From Coturnix japonica (taxonomy: Eukaryota; Chordata; Aves; Galliformes; Phasianidae): a DNA stretch of 64,000 nucleotides. The notes under the pieces are model-generated. The model was not told the origin of the DNA. It saw only the letters and a program-made list of their open reading frames with translations, and did not search any database. Both the position numbers and the translations under genes were made by a program. The DNA lies in NCBI RefSeq assembly GCF_001577835.2, contig NC_029533.1, positions 74,031 to 138,030 of the forward strand, given 5' to 3'. Shown in pieces: positions 40,701-52,700 of the stretch. Within the stretch, counting starts at the first letter, position 1. Each line of letters opens with the position of its first letter.

Positions 40701-43700
40701 CTGGATAATGAATATGTGCATGGGCAGAGCTGTTCTCTGTCTTCCCACTTCAGATTCATTTGCACAGTTGCCATATTTGTTTGGTTGACAGCCACTAGCA
40801 GGGCTCAATTCTAGGGCAACTCTTCAACATTTTTATCAGTGATGTGAATGCAAGAGTACACTGCATCATCAGCAAATGTGCAAATGAGTCTAATGGGGGA
40901 GGACTTGCTGGCTCTCCGGAGGGACAAGTAGCCTTGCAGAGGGATTTACATAAATTGATCATCAATGGCATGAAGTTCAAGAAAAGGAAGTGCCAGGCTC
41001 TGTGCCTGAGACAGAATAATGCCAGACACAGTTATAGACTGGGAGATGAATGTCCAGAGAACAGCCCTGCAGAAAGAGACCTAGAGGTGCTGGTCAATTG
41101 CAGGCTCAGTGTGCATCATGCCAACAGTATGCCCTGGCTGCCAACGGACAAACTGCATTTTGGGGTGCATTAAACACATTGTAGCCAGCCTGTCAAGGGA
41201 TTATTCTCACATTATGTTGATATTGTCTCATCTTGCATACTGTGTACAGTTCTGGTCTTCACAATATAAAAGGATATTAAGGTTCTTGAAAACATAAAGA
41301 GGAGGGCAGTAACACTGGTAAAAGGGCTGGAAGGCATATCCTGTGAAAACTAGCTGAGGACACTTAGGTTGTCCATTTTGGAGAAAAGGAGGCCAAGAGG
41401 TGACCTCACTTTTCTCCACAACTCCATGAGGAGGACAAACAGAGGGAGGTACTGGGCTTCCCTTCCTGGTAACTGTATTAGTAGGGATTTCAGTCTGGAT
41501 ATTTGGCAAAATTTCTTTAACTGTGATGGTGATCAAGCAGTAGAACAGGTTTTTGAGAGATGTGGTTTGTGCCCCATGCTCATGAATGTTTGTGGTGCAT
41601 TTTGACAATGCCCTCAATAAGATGCTTTAACTTTTGCTTGGCCCAGAAGAGATCAGGCAGTTGGATTTGATCTCTGAAGGTCTCTTCAACTGCACTATCC
41701 TGTTCCATTCACAGTCTGTATGCATAGTTCTTAGTTCAGAAGTTACAACTCAGATTTACGCTTTTCCAGTTTATGGTTTTAGGTGAAGATTGGGTAAGAT
41801 GTGTCCCACTGTGAAGTTTCAGTGCCATGTGCAGTTGTAGCATAGATCCAAAGACAGAATTCACCAGATAGTTTTGAGGTTTGCAGCCTCAAATTCTAGC
41901 AGGAAGATCTTCACAAAATGTACAATTGCAGTTCTTTATTATAGTCTTCATAGTTTAATTCAGTTTCTCCTGAATACCACCTAGAAGTTCAAATTTTGTT
42001 TCCTTTGAAATAAGTGCATGCATTATCTAAACTTTCTTATTTATTCCTATGAAAACAATAGAATTAATTTTTGAATTATTCTGCAGGTGCTGGGGAACAA
42101 ATGAACACATGGGAATCTGGTGGATCATCCGAGGACCGATGTTGTTTTCCATTACAGTAAGAACTATTTTATCTGTTCCTACCATGATGTCTGCATTGAA
42201 AGTAACATCTCTATCATGTTGGCCCATGATGCATGAAAAAATTCCATAGCTGCAAATTTGCTCAATCAAATAGCATTACTGTGCTCTTTGTATCTGTTAT
42301 AATTTCCATGGAAATAAATAAGAGGCATTACTTGCAGAGAAACCTACATATCATACACAACTGTATCTCTTGTGATCATTTCTATAAACGATCACAGTAG
42401 AGGAGATAAGACAGAAAAGATTGTAAATGTGATTTCTTATTCGCTGTCAGTGCACAGTTTCATATTATAAATCTGCAAGCAAGAAACTTTTCAGGGTCAG
42501 CCTCTCAAATGTGTATCTGTGCAGTGACTTCTGCATGGCTCTGCACAAACTAACACAAAACCTTTTGCTTCTTGTATTTTTACCATACTTTTATTTAGTG
42601 AACAGGTTACTTAGGAGAGTACTACTATGTGGTGAGCAGGTATAGACTAAGTTGTATGATAACAAGGATACAAAGAAGTAGCAACAAAAAAATATTGATT
42701 GTCATAGAGAGAAAGCATTTGCCTAAACAAGCACCGGAATACTTAAAAAAAAAAAAAGTAGTATGGCATAACAAGACTAAGATAAGTTTTTTTAAAAAAA
42801 AAGTTTAAACCAGAAACTGAGTGGTAATGAAGAGATGAAAACAGCACAATCAGAACAATTCCTGAGGATGTGATTACAAACACAGAATTTTGATGGCTGA
42901 GGGTTAGGTACATCTCCAGCAAAACTTACATTTTCAAAGAGTCAACAAGGAATAAAAAAGATCAGAGATTATTTGATCAGCATCTTGCTAATCTGTCTAA
43001 AACAGAAAATAAAAATAGAGAAGAAATAGACTTTAATTATGCAAGGAGTGCTCAGACTGTGATACTGAGGAACTGATGCATGTGGAAAGGGTATAATTTT
43101 CTGTCATGCTGTAGTAGAGATGTAGCAATTATGACTTTAGAGAAGTAGTGGACTGTTTTGAATCTGCTGAGCTGGAGAGAAACACATGAGAGAAAAAGGG
43201 GACATAGCTGGGACTGAGCTGTGAAGAAGAAAGGAACACTTAATAAGAAGTCGACAAGAAGTAAATAGTTTGATGGGCAATCGAGCTCTCTCTCTCTCTC
43301 AAAAGACAGTGGAGAGAAGAGACAGAAAAGAAAGAATCATATCATAGAATCATTATAGAATCATAGAATGGCCTGGGTTGAAAAGGTCCATAGTGATCAT
43401 CTAGTTTCAACCCCCTGGCTGAAACTAGGCTGCCCAGACCCACATCCAGCCTGGACTTGAATGCCTCCAGGGATGGGACATCTACAGCCTCCTTGTGCAA
43501 CCTGTTCCAGTGCATCACCAGCCTCAGTATGAAAAATTTCATGCTAATATCCAACCTAAAACTTCTCTGTCTTAGTTTAAAACCATTCCCCCTTGTCCTA
43601 TCACTGTCCACCCTCATAAATAGCCGTTTCCCATCCGGTTTATATGCTCCCTTCAAGTACTAGAAGGCCAAAATAAGGTCTCCCCAGAGCCTTCTCCAAG

Positions 43701-46700
43701 CTAAACAAGCAGCTTTCCTCACAGCAGAGCTGCTCTAGCCCTCTGACCATCTTAGTTGCCTCCTCTGGACTTGCTCCAAGAGCTCCATGTCCTTTCTGTG
43801 CTGGGTCCCCAGGCCTGGACGCAGTACCGCAGATGGAGCCTCACAAGAGCTGAGTAGAGGGGGACAATCACCTCCCTCTCCCTGCTGGCCACCCGTTTTT
43901 TAATGCAGCCCAGCACACAGTTGGCCTTCAGGGCTGCAAGCTTACACTGATGGCTCATGTCCAGCTTCTAGTCCACCAGGACCCCCAAGTCCTTCTCTGC
44001 AGGGCTGCTCTCAAGATCTTCCTCCAGTCTGTACAAATAAAGAGAAGAGACTTGAAATATGTGAAGAGGAAAAAGCTGAAAGAGAGCAAAACTGCCCCAA
44101 AACTAAGGATGGGATCACAATGGACAAAGTCCGGAACTACAGATCCAGAAGGGATCTAAGCCAGTTTCATGTTAAAGTTAAAATGTAATTTTATGATAGA
44201 AGAAAATATATATGTAGATCAGGCTGAAATAAGGCAATGCTGAGTTATCTGATTTCACGGCTTGAATATTTTTTATATTGGGGTTTTGGTTTCTGGAATT
44301 AAAATAGTGCTGCATAACCCTTTGCAGAACTTCTTAGATAGAAAATTTGCAGGTTGGTAGCAGTCAAGTCAGAACAATTTAATTAACAGTTTACAGTTTA
44401 ATAGTGAAGTTATTTGCAAAAGCATGTACTGCCCAGGGCTTCCTTATCTGCCTAGATAAAGCCTAGAATTCTGGAGAATTCCAGTTGCTGTTGGAATGTG
44501 TCTAACCACATTCTGCTCATCTAAAAAGTGTGGTAATAAGTTGTATTATGAAGGTACATAAATGCTGTAAGTGCCTCTCCGGAAGAGAGCTCATGTCAGG
44601 AAAATGTCACCGTGCTGCTCTGTGCTTTACCCTAACACCAATATGAACAACCTGCTTCTATTAATGCCAGTTTTACATCTCTTTAGTAGCTATATGAACA
44701 GTGTCATAGGATTTATTGTAAATAATCAATATGTATTTAATTTCAAGGTTAATTTTGGCATCTTCTTAAAAATTCTGAGGATGTTGATTTCCAAACTAAA
44801 AGCCCAGAAAATGAGCTTTCATGACTACAAATACAGGTATGTAATACATGACAAGAAATCCTAGTCCTTTTTGTTTTCACAGCATTGGAATGTTCCCACC
44901 ATGTCCTTGCAGATTACACACTAACCTACCTACCACTGCCAGTGTAAAATATATTCAGAGTAAAATACATAGAAGCCAGCTGAGAAATTGGGATCCGCAA
45001 ATAATTTCTTATCTGAGTGATAAAGGCAGGTCATTATCTGAGTGTTAAACTCTTCAAGCAGTTAAAAATGCAGTATGAATTCTTCTCTCGGGTGTCCAGA
45101 GTGTATATAAAATAGCCTTGACTGCTGTGACTTATTTTTCTGATAAAGGATCCTCAAAAGAAGAAATGTTCAGAAGACTTGTGGAATGTTTCTAGTTACC
45201 TTGGACACCAGCACCTACCTATTTTTTACAGACACAAGCACTGTCTGCAAACTTACTGAGCTTGCACCCCCTCCAGCAAGATCACTGATTAAAAAGTTCA
45301 GTAAAACTGGCCACGGTACTGAACCCTGAGGAGCACCACTTGTGACTGGCTACCAACCAGATTTAAGTCTATTCACAGTGACCCTTTGGGATCCAGCTGG
45401 GATAGCCATCCACTCAAACTATGAGCATTCAGTTCCTCCAGGATAAGGGCATGGGAAACAATATCAAATGCCTTGCAAAAGTCTGAATAAACAATATCTA
45501 CAGCTTTCCCCTCATCCACCAAGCTGGTCACCTTGTCATGATCATAGATCAGCTTAGTAAAGCAGTACTCGCCTTACATAACCTCATGTTGACTGGTCCC
45601 AGTCACTTGGTTGTCCTGTACTTGCTATGTGATTTCACCCAAGATGCTCTGCTCCATGACATTCCCTGCTCTGAGCTCAGACTGACAGGTGTGTTAATCC
45701 CCCAGTCCTCCTTCCTCCCTTCTTACAGATGGACATCACATTTGTCAGTGTCTAGTCAGCTGAGACCTCCCTAGTTAGCTGGGCAATCATTTCTGGAATC
45801 ATTTCTGTGTAGATCCATTTTCAGTTCTGCACTAAGAATGTTGAGAAATACCATAATTAAACATTTTCTTTTTAAGATTGGCAAGATCTACACTTGTGCT
45901 GATTCCACTGCTGGGGATCCATGAGTTTATATTTTCCTTCATCACTGATGAGCAGGTGGAAGGATTTCCAAGACATGTAAGACTTTTCATTCAGCTGACA
46001 ATGAGCTCATTTCATGTAAGTACTGTTTTGCAAGTAGTTTCTAGTGGTCACATATCCACCACCTACGTATGTTGCTTATCTGTAGGTTACACAAAAATAA
46101 AATAGTTTACTACGGCCTGTAATGTCTTTAAATATACAGTAGAGATGATAAAAAAATGCAGTGTTCAAAATATGGTGACCCCGAAGTCGAAAAAAAAAGG
46201 AGTCTGATGTTTTCAGAAAGATTATATCCTGTGTTCTCTGTAAATCACAGATGTCTGACCTGAAAACAGAATAAAACCAGCCTATTTTAAGTAGTGTTTC
46301 ATATAAAGTAATTTTTAAAAATCACTGGACAAAATTTAATTAGAATTTTAAACTGATCTCTTGATTTTGTAGTCAGGAGAAGCAGGTTGGGTCTAGATCC
46401 ATGTTTTTCAGCAAATTTTGTACATTCAGCATATGTATGCTGATATATGATAACTATGTCATATCACATAAGAAGAAAAGAAAAAAAAAGAAAAATAAGA
46501 GGAAGTGGGCAAAATACCTGGAGATACAAGGAACAGTTTCATTCCACTGACCATACAACTGATGCAGTAAGCCTGAGATGGTCCTTCCATTTTGGGTTTT
46601 TCCAAAAGTGCTTGGACTACATGGCATTTGGAGTAGTTTGATGAGAAGAGATACTGACCTGAAGACTAAGATGACAGTCAGTGCAGTTAAAGCATTTTCT

Positions 46701-49700
46701 TTGAGAATAAGCATCTGGGTGGGTGGAAAGTAGAACTTAATATGACTACCAGGCTGATGTTCTCAGGCAAGTATGTTGAAGACAAATGTAGCACATGAAT
46801 CTTATCAGATTCCCTGATTTGCATGAGTCAGGAGCCACATGCTGCTCAGCTGTAATATTCACTTCCATGAATTCCTTCAGGAAAACTCAGAGAGTCTGCA
46901 TATTTTATTTGAGCAACAACATACATATATACTTCAGGCACCTACAAATTTTAGGGAACCATATTTCACATGTAGGCATCAGAGGCATCATCCACGATGC
47001 CCTTCTAAGGGCTATAATTTGGAGCATAAGTATAAATTAAAAACATGTGGGTTTCTGTGATTCATCTCTGTTGACTTCAGTGAACAGGTGTCAGTAAAAG
47101 AAGTCCACTTTGGCACACCAGACCCCTGATTACTGCACTCATCTGGAAAATGGAGTTGACACTGGGGACTTCCCAGTGCCCCAGGAATGCTTAAAAGCAT
47201 TGTTTTCTCCTGTTCAGGCACAGCTGTGTAAGTCAGAAACCAAATCTGCAAAATAAGCAGAGAGAAAGGAGGATGAAAAAGCATCAGAGTCTATGGCTAA
47301 ATGGTATAAGCAGCCAGCTGAGAAAGGGATGCTCTGAGGCTTTGGCTTCTGCCCTGAGTGCTGATAACATTCACAAACATAACAATAAACTTAAAAAGGA
47401 AAAATCAAACAAAAGCAATTAATGAATCAGTATTTAGAAAATCTCATCACTTGCCTTTGCCATCCTAGATTCATAGAATTGTTTAAGTTGGATGGGACCT
47501 TTTGGGGTCATCTAGTCCAACTCCCCTGCAAAGAACAGGGACATCTTTAGCTTAAATCTTTGGGTCTCTTTAGCTTGGAGAGAAGGAGACTGAGAGGTAT
47601 TAATGTTTATAAATATGTAAAGGGTGAGTGTCATGAGGATGGAGCCAGGCTCTTCTCAATGACATCTAATGATCATAGAATAATAGAATCATAGAATTAC
47701 TCAGGTTGGAAAAGACCTCAAAGACCATCAAGTCCACCAACAGCCTAACCATAGTACCCTAACTCTAACAACCCTCTGCTAAATCTTATCTCTGAGCACC
47801 ACATCCAAACAGCTCTTGAACACATCCAGGGATGGTGACTCAACCACCTCCCTGGGGAACCTATTCCAGTGTTTAACTACCCTTTCTATAAAGAAGTGTT
47901 TTTTAATGTCCAATCTAAACTTATCTTGGCGCAACTTGAGGCCATTTCCCCTCTTCCTGTCACCTGTCACCAGTAAAGGTGTAAGCACCTTTCAGATACT
48001 GGAAGAGAGCAATAAGATCTCCCCTCAGTCTCCTTTTCCCCAGACAAAACAGCCCCAGCTCCCTCAGCCTCTCCTCGTAGGGCTGATTTTCCAAGCCCTT
48101 CACAAGCCACATTGCCCTTCTCTGGACCTGCTCCAGCACCTCCATGTCCTTTTTGTACTGAGGTGCCCAAAAGTGAACACAGTACTCAAGGTGAGGCCTC
48201 ACCAATGCCAAGTGCAGGGGCAGAATGACTTCCCTAGTCCTGCTCACCACACCATTCCTGATACAAGCCAGGATGCCATTGGCCTTCTTGGCCACCTGGG
48301 CACACAGTGATAGGACCAGAGGCAACAGGTGCAAGCTGGAACACAGGTGTTTCTACATAAAAATGAGAAAAATGCATGGTGAATCTCATGATTCTTACCA
48401 TCACTTATGCACAACTACACGTGCGTGTCACGGTAACTTTATTCCGCAGTTTAGAAAGTCTAAGGAATGGAAATATCAGTCATTCCACTGCTGTATTCAT
48501 CAATCCATGTTATACAAATTTCTGAGCATTGATTTTTTATATGTAGCACTCCAATTTAACTACCTTTCCAGACAGTTTGAGGGAACTAGGGGTGTTCAGC
48601 ATGGAGAGGGCTCCATGGAGACCTCACTGCAGCATTCCAGTACTTTAAGGGAGTTGATAAACAGGAAGGATAGAGTCTTTTTACATTGTCTGATAGTAAT
48701 AAGACAAGGAGGAATGGTTTTAAACTAAAAGAAGGGAGATGGAGGTCAGATATCAGGAGGAAATTCATTACCTAAAAGCAGTGAGGCCACAGCACTGCTG
48801 CTAGCCTGAGCTTGGGGGGCAGCCAGCCCATGGCAGAAGGGTCTAGGGGGCTGGTAGAACCCTTTCAACCATTCCATGTTTCTGTTATATGATTGGTTTA
48901 CCTGTTGTTCTTTACTCATGAGAGATGATACACTCAACACTCTTGCCCTGCCTCACTTTTCAGCCTTAACAATCTCCATGGTACAACAAATCAGTGTCCA
49001 GGTCTTCTGTCTTTAATGAGGTGCCTAGGAATACCTCAGGCCAGAAGTCCTTCCTGTTTACTAACTCAGTCTTTTTGCTCTCTTCTGTAGCCTGAAATAT
49101 GAAGGCATCAAAGCACTGTCCCTAGAATTTATTTCAATCTCTGTATTCAGTCTGTGCATATGCTCCAGTGCTCTGCTGTATGCATCAGTGCTTTGACAGT
49201 GCAATTGAGCCTCTAATGAAAAATTTCCACTTGAGCAGAAAAATGTCTGGGCAGGCAGAAGGGAATTCATGTGGAACCATCACCCTAAGAGGACTGTTTG
49301 ATATGGTATTGAAGTATATGTTGATCATATCCTTACTTGGAGAGGTTGCAGGGACTAGATGTTATTTTAAGCAACATAATCATTTTAAATGAAATTTTTA
49401 TTTAGTAGCTTGGACAAGGAAGTATGATATAGAGAACAGCTTACTCAGCTCTTCCAAAAAGCACAGACTTCATTCTATGTACAGGAAAATGCATGTGCTT
49501 TGCTATATGGTAAGCTTTAGAAGTAAAATTTCTTTTCAAAGTGCCCAGAAATCTTGGGCAATGTTTATTGTAGATTCTCTTTTTTAGCCACAACATTATT
49601 TGTTAAGGGATTAGCAAAAAAGCACTTAAACTGTACCCAATTACATTTGTTTAGTCTATAGATCTTCTCAGCAGTTTTAAAACTCAGTTAAACTGTTTTA

Positions 49701-52700
49701 TTAAAGAGGCACCTCTGGAATCTTCCCTGGAGGTTTTAACTCAAACAAGTTTCAAAAAGCACAACAAAAGCATTGCAAAAATCAGGATACAAAACAAACA
49801 GCAAACACAAATAACCACACTGCTTTCTGATGTTGTTTTGCAGTGTTTCTGTGCATCATTCTGTGCTTTAATTCACATGGGGGTTTATAAACCTCCATTC
49901 AACACAGAGGTGCCACCAGCACTCACAAGGCCTTCTCCTGTTCTGGTGACTTTCCACTTTTCTGGCCATGCTTTGGCAGCACCAAGCAGTACAACCCCTG
50001 TTTCTGCTTGTGAGTTTCCATGGCATTTCTATCCAATGAGAGAACAATCTCCAGATGAAGATGTTCTGCAAAAAAAGCTCTTTTTTCATAAATAGTTCTG
50101 CATAAAAGCTGCTTTTTAAGCCACTGAACTTGTATTTAATCAACATAAACTCTCTGTGGAACAATATTTAGATTTATTTTTCCTAATGCTGTGAGATAAT
50201 TCAGATGCTGAGAATCATTTAAAAGTTACACCAACAAAGGATATGTCAGAAGTAATTAGATCTTGCAACCAGTATCCAGGTGAACATGGTTGTCACAGTT
50301 TACCTAGATTTACCTGTGCCCATGACAGGGGGCAGCCACCCCGTAGGGCCCCCGGCCCAAAAGGGAATGGAAAAAGGGGGATGAGAAAAGAGAACAGCGG
50401 CGGAGGAGAACGTATTTTACTAAATATGATACTGTAATACAAGATAACACAATATAATACAACTGAGGCTAATAAATTGAACAAAATAGAGAGAGAGTCC
50501 TTGAAAACCGAGAGGCCTGCTGTGAACTCTGGGCGACACGGCTGGAACACTTCCCACTCTCTGAGGGTCCGAGAGAGAGAGAACTCCAGCCTGGGAGCGA
50601 GATTATATACGTCCTCCTCCCGTGACTTATCTCTGGCCACGACGTCCTCTGGGATACGTAGTTTTCTTCTGAGAGCTGAGTATTCAGGACGTTGTTATTC
50701 CACAGAACTGGAGTATGAACTTTTTAATGATCCATACTGCACACGATGTGGAATATTGACAACATTACAAAGCCATGACAATGATAGACTTAAAATATAC
50801 AGAAAAAGCAATTGCAATTGTTTTTTTTTTCCTGCCCTTACACCCACTGGCATGACAGGGAAGTGATTTTCTTCATACTTACTGAACATATGTTTAGGGA
50901 GTTATCGGTTCTAACTTTTTCAGGATTGTTAGTAAATTCCCTACAGGTTCAAACTGCTATTTGTCAGTGGTAGATACAATAAGAATATTGAAGCTGCTGT
51001 GCATTTCACTATAAATCTGAGAAAAACTGAAATATTTATGGGGAAAAAAAAGTATGAATGTAAAAACGAATGATATCAATTGTACTACATATGAAATATT
51101 GAGCTTCTGACATGTATTTCAGGTTGTTTTACCATGTCTAGGAACAGGAATTGTAGTATAACAGTGATAGTCTGAAAAGAAGAACTATGTGGTAGTAAAA
51201 AAGATTAAGCGTAAGATCAGATGGGGTTGTAGAGCCTATATTCTTCAGCATCTGCATCAAAATACCTACAAATGTGCCCTACATTTGCTAAGGCATCACA
51301 CAAAAATAAATTGATGATTTCAGTGATAAATTAAGACAGGTGACTAGTTTCCATTCTGAAAATTAGAAAGCACTGTGTGTTTGTGTGGCTTTAATACTAC
51401 TGCCATCTCTACACTAAACCTTCAGGTATCTAACTTTTCCTTCTTATTGTTCGTCTCCTACAGGGTTTTTTTGTAGCAGTTTTATACTGCTTTGCAAATG
51501 GAGAGGTAAGAGACTATGATATCAGTTTTCAGTAGATTAATTAAATATATTAATGACACCAAGAAGGATGAAAACACTGACTAGTTCTGGTTACTGGGGG
51601 GCATACTTACATCTTTTAAAACTTAAGTAATTGTTATGTATAATGAAAGCAAGACTTCTCATATTCAAAAAGATTCAAATGCAAAGTATTTTCAATTAAG
51701 CTTGTGTTAATATATGGCACTGTGGAGGTATAGATTCCCTATGATGTGAGATATCACTGAATGCTTATAGTGAACCTGAACCCCACTCCTTTACACAGAT
51801 GAAATCAGATTTTGTCCTTGGACAGGCTAAACCCTTGCTTTACTTTCCCCTACAGTCTAGGCGAAGCTGCAAAATCTGGCATGCTTACATGGTAAAAATC
51901 AGCAAGCTGAAAAATCAGTTCCATGTGTGCACTACAAGGAACATATCTAAATTTGAGGTGATTATTGACTGGTGGTTGTTTTCCACTAAGCCTCAAAGAA
52001 ATCAGAGAACAACTCACAAAGGACCTTGGGAGAACCCCAGTCCCATATATTGTTCAGTATTGTGAAGATGGAATTCAAAGAAGGTAGCTCATAGCTTTGT
52101 CCAGCAGGGCTTTGAAAACCACAAAGTACAGGGGTTCTGCCACATCTCCTGTCCTCTGCTCTAGTGCTTCACTGCTATCAGGAGGAACAGGAGGAATCTT
52201 TTCTGTAGTTCCAGGTAGAACTTCTTCTATTCCAATTTATGACCACTATCTTCCGTGTCCCTACAGAACACCTCAGTAGAGTACCTAGCTTCAAATCCCT
52301 CACGATCTCCTCACAGGCTACATTCACAGAATTACAGAATCACTAAGGTTGGAAAAGACCTAGAAGATCATACAGTTCAACTATTCACCTCTTACCAATA
52401 GCTCCCACTAAACCGTGTCCCTAAACACAATATCCAGTCATTCCTTGAACACCCCCAGGGTCAGTGATTCCACCACTTCCCTGGGCAGCCCATTCCAGTG
52501 CCTGACCACCCTTTCTCAGAAGTAATATTTCCTAATGTCCTCTACTGAAGGACTCTACTGAAGCCTTTCTCCTCTGCAGAATGAAGAAGCCCTACTCACG
52601 CAGCCTCTCCTCAAAGTGCAAGTGCCACAGCTGCATGCAGTCTTGGCATGACCACAGTGGCTCATAACAGGCAGCCATCAGAAATGAGGCTTGTGTAGTC

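Noticed and set aside
47960-48334. 124-codon minus-strand ORF
   Set aside because: CR1 ORF2 and 3' end remnant, not a host gene.
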